Source of the DNA: Actinomyces ruminicola | Lineage (GTDB): Bacteria; Actinomycetota; Actinomycetes; Actinomycetales; Actinomycetaceae | NCBI RefSeq assembly: GCF_900103885.1 | Contig: NZ_FNIM01000004.1 | Span: 1-64,000 of the forward strand | Direction: 5' to 3' | DNA: 64,000 bases | In this document: positions 59,808 to 64,000 of the stretch, one piece after another | Layout of the letters: the number at the start of each line of letters is the position of its first letter | How positions within the stretch are numbered: the first letter of the stretch is position 1 | Program-made: the position numbers and the translations under genes | The notes under the pieces: generated by a model | Told to the model about the DNA's origin: nothing | Database searches by the model: none | Seen by the model: only the letters and a program-made list of their open reading frames with translations

Positions 59808-61190
59808 TCAGGCGGTGGTCACCGCCGCGGACTCGACGGATGCGGCGCGGGCCCGGTTGCGCTCGGCGATGAGGCTGCGGGAGTACAGGATGAAGCAGAT
59901 CAGCCAGGCGACGAAGACGATCAAAGGGATGAAGTTCCCGTCCAGGAACTGCATGAGGTGGGACAGCGCGTAGGTGAAGATGGGCGCGTCGATGGAGGAG
60001 TTGGAGATCATCTGCCCGGCGGACAGCTCCACGGCCTTGGTGGAGTTGGCCAGCTCGGTCATGAAGGGGGCGAAGGCGGTGCCCACCCACAGGAACACGG
60101 GCGCGAAGATCGTGCACTGGATGAGCATCCGGATGATGTTCCCCCTACTGGCGAAGTAGGCGCCCACCGCGATGCAGATGTTGACGATGCCCGCGAAGGG
60201 GAGGATGCCGTTTCCGGGCAGGAAGAAGGCGTAGGCCAGCGTCACCGGGATCGTCCAGATGACGGCGATCCAGATCTCGTTGGAGCCGCCGAGAAAGGGC
60301 CAGTCCAGGCCCACGAACAACTGCCGGTCGTTGAAGCGCTTCTGCATGAACTCGGAGATGGCGTTGGAGATGGGTTCCAGCGCCTGCATGAAGTACTTGG
60401 AGATGACCGGGAACAGGGTCAGCGCCGTCGCCGCCTGGATGCCGAGCGTCAGGATGCCGGCCACGTCGAAGCGGGCCAGGATGCCGAACAGGATGCCGAG
60501 GATGAAGCCCAGGACGTGGTTCTCGGCGAAGATGCCCAGCCTGTCGCGCAGGTCGGCGGCGTTGAAGGACCGGTTCAGCCCGGGGATCTTGCGCAGCAGC
60601 CAGTCGATCGGATACATGGGCGCGGCCAGGAACACCATGCGGTGGGTGATGGTCACCCCCGGGATGCCGGTCATGGTCTCCACCCGGTGCTGGTGGAAGT
60701 CGGCGGCCTTGAGCTCGAAGACCACCTGGATGGCCGCGATGACGAAGGCCAGCCAGACCGCGCCGGTGATGTAGTAGACGGCGACGGCGGTGAAGATCTT
60801 GCCCCACACGTTCCACAGGTCCGCGTTGAAGGTCTCGGTCTGCTTCAGCAGGATCAGCACGATGTTGATGCCGATCACCAGCGGGAACATCAGGAATGCG
60901 TAGGGCCACGACCAGGAGATGGTGGACATGGTGGTCCACCCGCCGTCGGTGATGGGCAGGTCGACGCCGATGGTCTCCGACATGGCCTGGGCGGCCGGGG
61001 TGATTGCCTCGGTCATGTAGGTGATGAGCATGGTCATGCCGGAGAAGGCCACGCCCAGGGTGATGCCCGCGGAGAGGGCGTCCTTGACCTTCATGCGGAC
61101 GATCAGTCCGGCGATGATGATGATTATGGGGACGAAGATGGCGGCCCCGAGCGATAGCAGGAAGTTGACGGAGTTCTGGAGGACCTGCAT
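59808..61190 (-). CDS. PTS galactitol-type transporter subunit IIC
   Basis: A 460-residue membrane subunit with about ten to twelve helices. Segments such as FLLSLGAAIFVPIIIIIAGL, ITLGVAFSGMTMLITYMTEA, TEAITPAAQAM and NRSFNAADLRDRLGIFAENH are diagnostic of the galactitol (GatC) family. It imports and phosphorylates a polyol or ketose together with the IIB and IIA subunits encoded directly upstream (1-bp gap to IIB). The substrate is probably a pentitol, hexitol or related sugar. Confidence 0.92.
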   Translation of the reverse strand: MQVLQNSVNFLLSLGAAIFVPIIIIIAGLIVRMKVKDALSAGITLGVAFSGMTMLITYMTEAITPAAQAMSETIGVDLPITDGGWTTMSTISWSWPYAFLMFPLVIGINIVLILLKQTETFNADLWNVWGKIFTAVAVYYITGAVWLAFVIAAIQVVFELKAADFHQHRVETMTGIPGVTITHRMVFLAAPMYPIDWLLRKIPGLNRSFNAADLRDRLGIFAENHVLGFILGILFGILARFDVAGILTLGIQAATALTLFPVISKYFMQALEPISNAISEFMQKRFNDRQLFVGLDWPFLGGSNEIWIAVIWTIPVTLAYAFFLPGNGILPFAGIVNICIAVGAYFASRGNIIRMLIQCTIFAPVFLWVGTAFAPFMTELANSTKAVELSAGQMISNSSIDAPIFTYALSHLMQFLDGNFIPLIVFVAWLICFILYSRSLIAERNRARAASVESAAVTTA

Positions 61191-61191
61191 G

Positions 61192-61485
61192 TCATGCCCT
61201 CCCGGAGGCCTTGATCGCCTCGATGAGCTTGGCCAGCTCCTGGTCCTGCCCCATGCCGGTCAGGAAGGCGATCCCGTTGATCACCGGGACGGAGCGGGGC
61301 TTGTTCTCCCGGACGATGGTGATGTAGGCGGCGGCGTTGGTCAGGTGACGGTCGACGGACTTGAGGTCGACCGCCTGGACGTCGGCGTCCACGCGTGCCT
61401 CCTTCAGCAGCCGGCTGACCTTGCTGGCCACGGTCTGGGAGGTGGCGACGCCGCTGCCGCAGGCGACGATTACCTTCGCGGTCAT
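61192..61485 (-). CDS. PTS galactitol-type subunit IIB
   Basis: A 97-residue cytoplasmic phosphocarrier with the phosphorylated Cys9 in IVACGSGVATSQTVASKV and the P-loop-like region typical of GatB. It receives phosphate from IIA (61547-62020) and passes it to the incoming sugar on IIC. It is separated by 61 bp from IIA and by one base from IIC. Confidence 0.92.
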   Translation of the reverse strand: MTAKVIVACGSGVATSQTVASKVSRLLKEARVDADVQAVDLKSVDRHLTNAAAYITIVRENKPRSVPVINGIAFLTGMGQDQELAKLIEAIKASGRA

Positions 61486-61546
61486 GATGTGTTCTCCTTT
61501 GAATGGATGAGCGAATGGGTGAAGGGTGGGCGTGGCTGGTGCCGGG

Positions 61547-62020
61547 TCATGGGGCCTGGATGTCCGCCATGCCGGAAAGCACCCGGTAGTACTCGTCCGG
61601 GGTGCGCGCCCGGTCCAACTGCTCCATGAAGGCCGGATCCTGGAGGTCCTGCAGCAGGACCTGCAGGACCTCCACGTGCCCGTCCTCCTGCACGAAGCCG
61701 AGGACGAAGATGAATCGGACCGGGTGGACGACGTCGTCGTTGCCCATCTCGTGCCAGTCGATGGGAGTGGCCAGACGCACCGGCGCGATGAAGGGCTCGA
61801 CTATGTGCTCCGCGTCCGAGTGCGGGATCGCCACCGCCTCCGGGGCGGTGGGCAGCGCGGTCGGGTACTTGCGCTCGCGGGCGGCCAGGGCGTCGCGGAA
61901 GGACTCCCTGATGTAGCCGTCGTGCAAGAGCTCGGCCGAGATCCGGTCGAAGAAGTCGTCCCGGTCGCGTACCTCCCAGTCGAGGCGGACCAGATCGCGC
62001 TTGAGCAGATCCAGCTGCAT
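61547..62020 (-). CDS. PTS fructose/galactitol-type subunit IIA
   Basis: A 157-residue phosphocarrier with the active His67 in AVAIPHSDAEHI and FIFVLGFVQEDGHVEVLQVL as a typical core strand-helix unit. It takes phosphate from HPr. ATG at 62020 follows AAGGGG at slightly long spacing; the upstream frame is not protein-like. It is the first gene of the PTS/aldolase/DhaKL operon, and the likely operators lie at 62125-62246. Confidence 0.88.
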   Translation of the reverse strand: MQLDLLKRDLVRLDWEVRDRDDFFDRISAELLHDGYIRESFRDALAARERKYPTALPTAPEAVAIPHSDAEHIVEPFIAPVRLATPIDWHEMGNDDVVHPVRFIFVLGFVQEDGHVEVLQVLLQDLQDPAFMEQLDRARTPDEYYRVLSGMADIQAP

Positions 62021-62124
62021 GTGAGCCAACCCCTTGATTCTCGTCATCGAGTACCGGAGCCCGGATGCGCTCCGGACACCCCGGAAGGTAGTGCCTAAGC
62101 CCGACGCAGAACACCCCCTCTGCA

Positions 62125-62246
62125 AACATCCGTTCACCGATAGGCAGGGAGCGACGTTCACAGTCCAGAGAATCAGTTGTGATTCTCATGAATACCCGCG
62201 GCCAACACACCGCAACCTGATCTATATAATGAACATCCGTTCATCG
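62125..62246. promoter_or_regulatory. candidate regulator sites upstream of the PTS operon
   Basis: GAGAATCA-GTTG-TGATTCTC (62168-62187) is a perfect 8-bp inverted repeat. AACATCCGTTCA occurs twice (from 62125 and from 62232), the second within ATGAAC-ATCC-GTTCAT (62229-62244). TATAAT also occurs at 62225-62230. The SorC regulator at 54968 is a candidate binder. Confidence 0.45.
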
Positions 62247-62663
62247 TTCATGCGGCTTTCACGGCCCGCCCCGACTCGCAAGCCCGGCACCGACGACGCG
62301 CACACTCGCCCCCGCACCGGCGGGCACGCGTGGGGCCCCGGCGATGCGGGCCGACCCCGCCGAGCAGCGCGCGCAACATCACCTACCGCCGTTTGTCTAG
62401 CCGTGATACATTTACCTTGATGCAGGACCAGCCGCGAGCGCTTCGCCGGGACACACCACCCCGGCCTCGCCTCACTCGTCGCCGCTGCCCGGGGCGCACC
62501 TTCACCACCCGGCACACACGCACCTATGTGCAGCCGGCCGTCTTGCTCGCCCGCCCCGGCAACGTAGATGATGCGTTCAGCACCTCCGGCGGGTTCACCC
62601 ACCGGCCGGGCGCACACTGACTAAAGCGCCTACCGCACAGACAACCGACAAAGGAGTTTGCCC
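62247..62663. other. intergenic between divergent PTS operon and transketolase
   Basis: No gene with coding bias is visible. A good ribosome site AAAGGAG precedes transketolase, but no convincing promoter boxes were found. A long leader for the transketolase transcript is possible. Confidence 0.45.
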
Positions 62664-64000
62664 ATGACCACCGAGCCCCTCGCACTCACCGACCTCGACC
62701 TCAGGGCCGTCAACGTCGCCAAGGCCCTTGCAGCCGACGCCGTGGAGGCGGCGGGCTCCGGCCACCCCGGTGCCGCGATCTCGCTCGCACCGGTGGCCCA
62801 CCTGCTCTACCAGCACGAGCTGCGCCACGACCCGGCCGACCCGAACTGGCTGGGCCGCGACCGCTTCGTCCTGTCCGCCGGCCACGCCTCCCTGCTGCAG
62901 TACTGCCAGCTGTTCCTGACCGGCTACGACATCCCGATCGAGGGCTTCACCCACTTCCGCTCCTCAGCCGGCCTGCCCGGCCACCCCGAGTACGGCCACA
63001 CCCCAGGCATTGAGACCACCACCGGCCCGCTAGGTGCCGGCTTCTCCAACGCCGTCGGCCTGGCGATGGCGGCCCGCCGCGAGCACGGCCTGTTCGAGCC
63101 AGACGCCGCCAACGGCACCTCCCTGTTCGACCACTTCGTCTACACGATCATGGGCGACGGCTGCATGCAGGAGGGCGTCGCCTCCGAGGCCGCCTCCCTG
63201 GCCGGCACCCTGCAGCTGGGCAACCTCATCGCCATCTATGACGACAACGACATCTCCATCGAGGGGGACACCGACATCTCCTTCACCGAGGACCCCTCCG
63301 CCCGCTTCGAGGCCTACGGCTGGCAGGTGCTCGACGTCGACTGGAAGGCCGGCGGCACCTACCGGGAGGACCTGCAGGCCCTGCACGAGGCGCTAGTGGC
63401 CGCCCGCGCCGAGACCAAGCGCCCCACCATGATCCGCCTGCACACCATCATCGCCTGGCCCTCCCCCACCAAGCAGGGATCGGAGGACTCCCACGGCGCC
63501 AAGCTGGGCACCGATGAGGTGGTCGGGCTGAAGGAGGCCCTGGGCCTGGACCCGCAGGCATCCTTCCAGCTGCCCGACGACGTCGTGGCCTTCACCCGCG
63601 CTCACGCCGCCGAGCGCGCCGCGGCCGCCCGTGCCGACTGGGACGCCCGCTTCGCCGCCTGGCAGCAGGCCTCCCCCGAGCAGGCCGCCCTGCTGGAGCG
63701 CCTGCGCTCCGGAGAGCCGGACGCGGGCCTGGACGCCGCCCTGCCGGTGTGGGAGGTCGGGGACGCCCTGGCCACCCGCGCCGCCTCCGGCAAGACGCTG
63801 GCCGCCCTGGCGCCGGTCGCCCCGGAGCTGTGGGGCGGCTCCGCCGACCTCGCTGGCTCCAACAACACCACCATGGCCGGCGAGCCCTCCTTCCTGCCCG
63901 CCGACCTGGCCCGTTCCGACGCCGACGGCCCCTACGGGCGCACGCTGCACTTCGGCATTCGCGAGCACGCCATGGGCGGGATCCTCAACGGCATCGCCCT
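62664..64000 (+). CDS. tkt: transketolase, 3' end cut by window edge
   Basis: The first 445 codons of a thiamine-diphosphate enzyme of the pentose phosphate pathway. Typical segments are AAGSGHPGAAISLAPVAHLL near residue 29, GRDRFVLSAGHASLLQY, GPLGAGFSNAVGLAMA and the cofactor motif GDGCMQEGVASEA followed by YDDNDISIEG. SEDSHGAKLG begins the segment before the pyrimidine domain, and FGIREHAMGGILNG lies at the window edge. ATG at 62664 follows AAAGGAG. It would take xylulose 5-phosphate from the xylose and arabinose routes. The stop codon lies beyond the window. Confidence 0.95.
   Translation, partial: MTTEPLALTDLDLRAVNVAKALAADAVEAAGSGHPGAAISLAPVAHLLYQHELRHDPADPNWLGRDRFVLSAGHASLLQYCQLFLTGYDIPIEGFTHFRSSAGLPGHPEYGHTPGIETTTGPLGAGFSNAVGLAMAARREHGLFEPDAANGTSLFDHFVYTIMGDGCMQEGVASEAASLAGTLQLGNLIAIYDDNDISIEGDTDISFTEDPSARFEAYGWQVLDVDWKAGGTYREDLQALHEALVAARAETKRPTMIRLHTIIAWPSPTKQGSEDSHGAKLGTDEVVGLKEALGLDPQASFQLPDDVVAFTRAHAAERAAAARADWDARFAAWQQASPEQAALLERLRSGEPDAGLDAALPVWEVGDALATRAASGKTLAALAPVAPELWGGSADLAGSNNTTMAGEPSFLPADLARSDADGPYGRTLHFGIREHAMGGILNGIA

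Noticed and set aside
59157-61157. 666-codon rightward frame
   Set aside because: Antisense to the aldolase and PTS IIC genes; composition is Gly/Val/Asp/His-rich with no domain.
1-64000. tRNA, rRNA, prophage or intact insertion sequence
   Set aside because: No transposase, integrase or phage protein was recognised in any frame, and no tRNA- or rRNA-like segment was noticed in the intergenic regions; a dedicated search was not possible here.

Overview
The window is GC-rich DNA with strong actinobacterial coding bias. It suggests a plant-polysaccharide-degrading member of the Actinomycetaceae (Actinomyces-like). That genus call is an inference from several features: a cell-wall-anchored GH10 xylanase with an LARTG sorting signal, a type VII-style toxin operon, many LacI-type regulators, ATPase-less CUT1 sugar importers and an actinobacterial-size xylose isomerase. 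No rRNA, tRNA, phage, CRISPR array or intact insertion sequence was seen.

Layout. 1-0.8 kb: araD (open at the window start) with a promoter and operator. 0.8-1.8 kb: non-coding DNA with a 19-bp repeat array that flips orientation. 1.8-10.3 kb: an arabinofuranoside locus (YesL, two permeases, a lipoprotein, a GH127 beta-L-arabinofuranosidase and two coupled LacI regulators). 10.9-12.8 kb: a large protein of unknown function with an S1-like region and coiled coil. 13.1-16.3 kb: TetR, MFS transporter and nucleoside hydrolase. 16.3-24.3 kb: a GH42 beta-galactosidase locus with two paralogous binding proteins, two permeases and a divergent LacI. 24.7-35.4 kb: the xylan/xylose block (XylFGH-type importer, anchored xylanase, xylB, xylA, divergent ROK repressor). 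35.5-38.4 kb: a damaged hexuronate locus (kdgK and lacI remnants fused head to head, then intact uxaC). 38.6-45.0 kb: a GH31 locus with importer and LacI. 45.1-48.0 kb: a candidate type VII toxin-immunity operon. 48.0-54.7 kb: a YicI-type GH31 locus with importer and LacI. 55-56.3 kb: a SorC regulator and a small membrane peptide. 56.4-57.3 kb: an AlbA-domain membrane protein. 57.4-62.0 kb: a galactitol-type PTS with class II aldolase and DhaK/DhaL. 62.7 kb to the end: transketolase.

How the genes work together. The xylanase at the cell wall would release xylo-oligosaccharides. Binding-protein importers bring in substituted oligosaccharides, and the two GH31 enzymes, GH42 and GH127 trim them inside the cell. 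Xylose passes through XylA and XylB to xylulose 5-phosphate, arabinose passes through AraD to the same intermediate, and transketolase feeds it into the pentose phosphate pathway. None of the four CUT1-type importers has its own ATPase, so a shared ATPase encoded elsewhere is expected.

The two observations most worth following are these. First, a family of three intergenic elements of exactly 120 bp (21-bp terminal inverted repeats, 78-bp interior), whose arms differ between copies yet stay complementary. Second, the 45-48 kb operon: a small helical protein, a WXG-like-N-terminus/variable-C-terminus effector carrying a DRYNWD motif, and two near-duplicate lipoproteins that look like surface immunity proteins.
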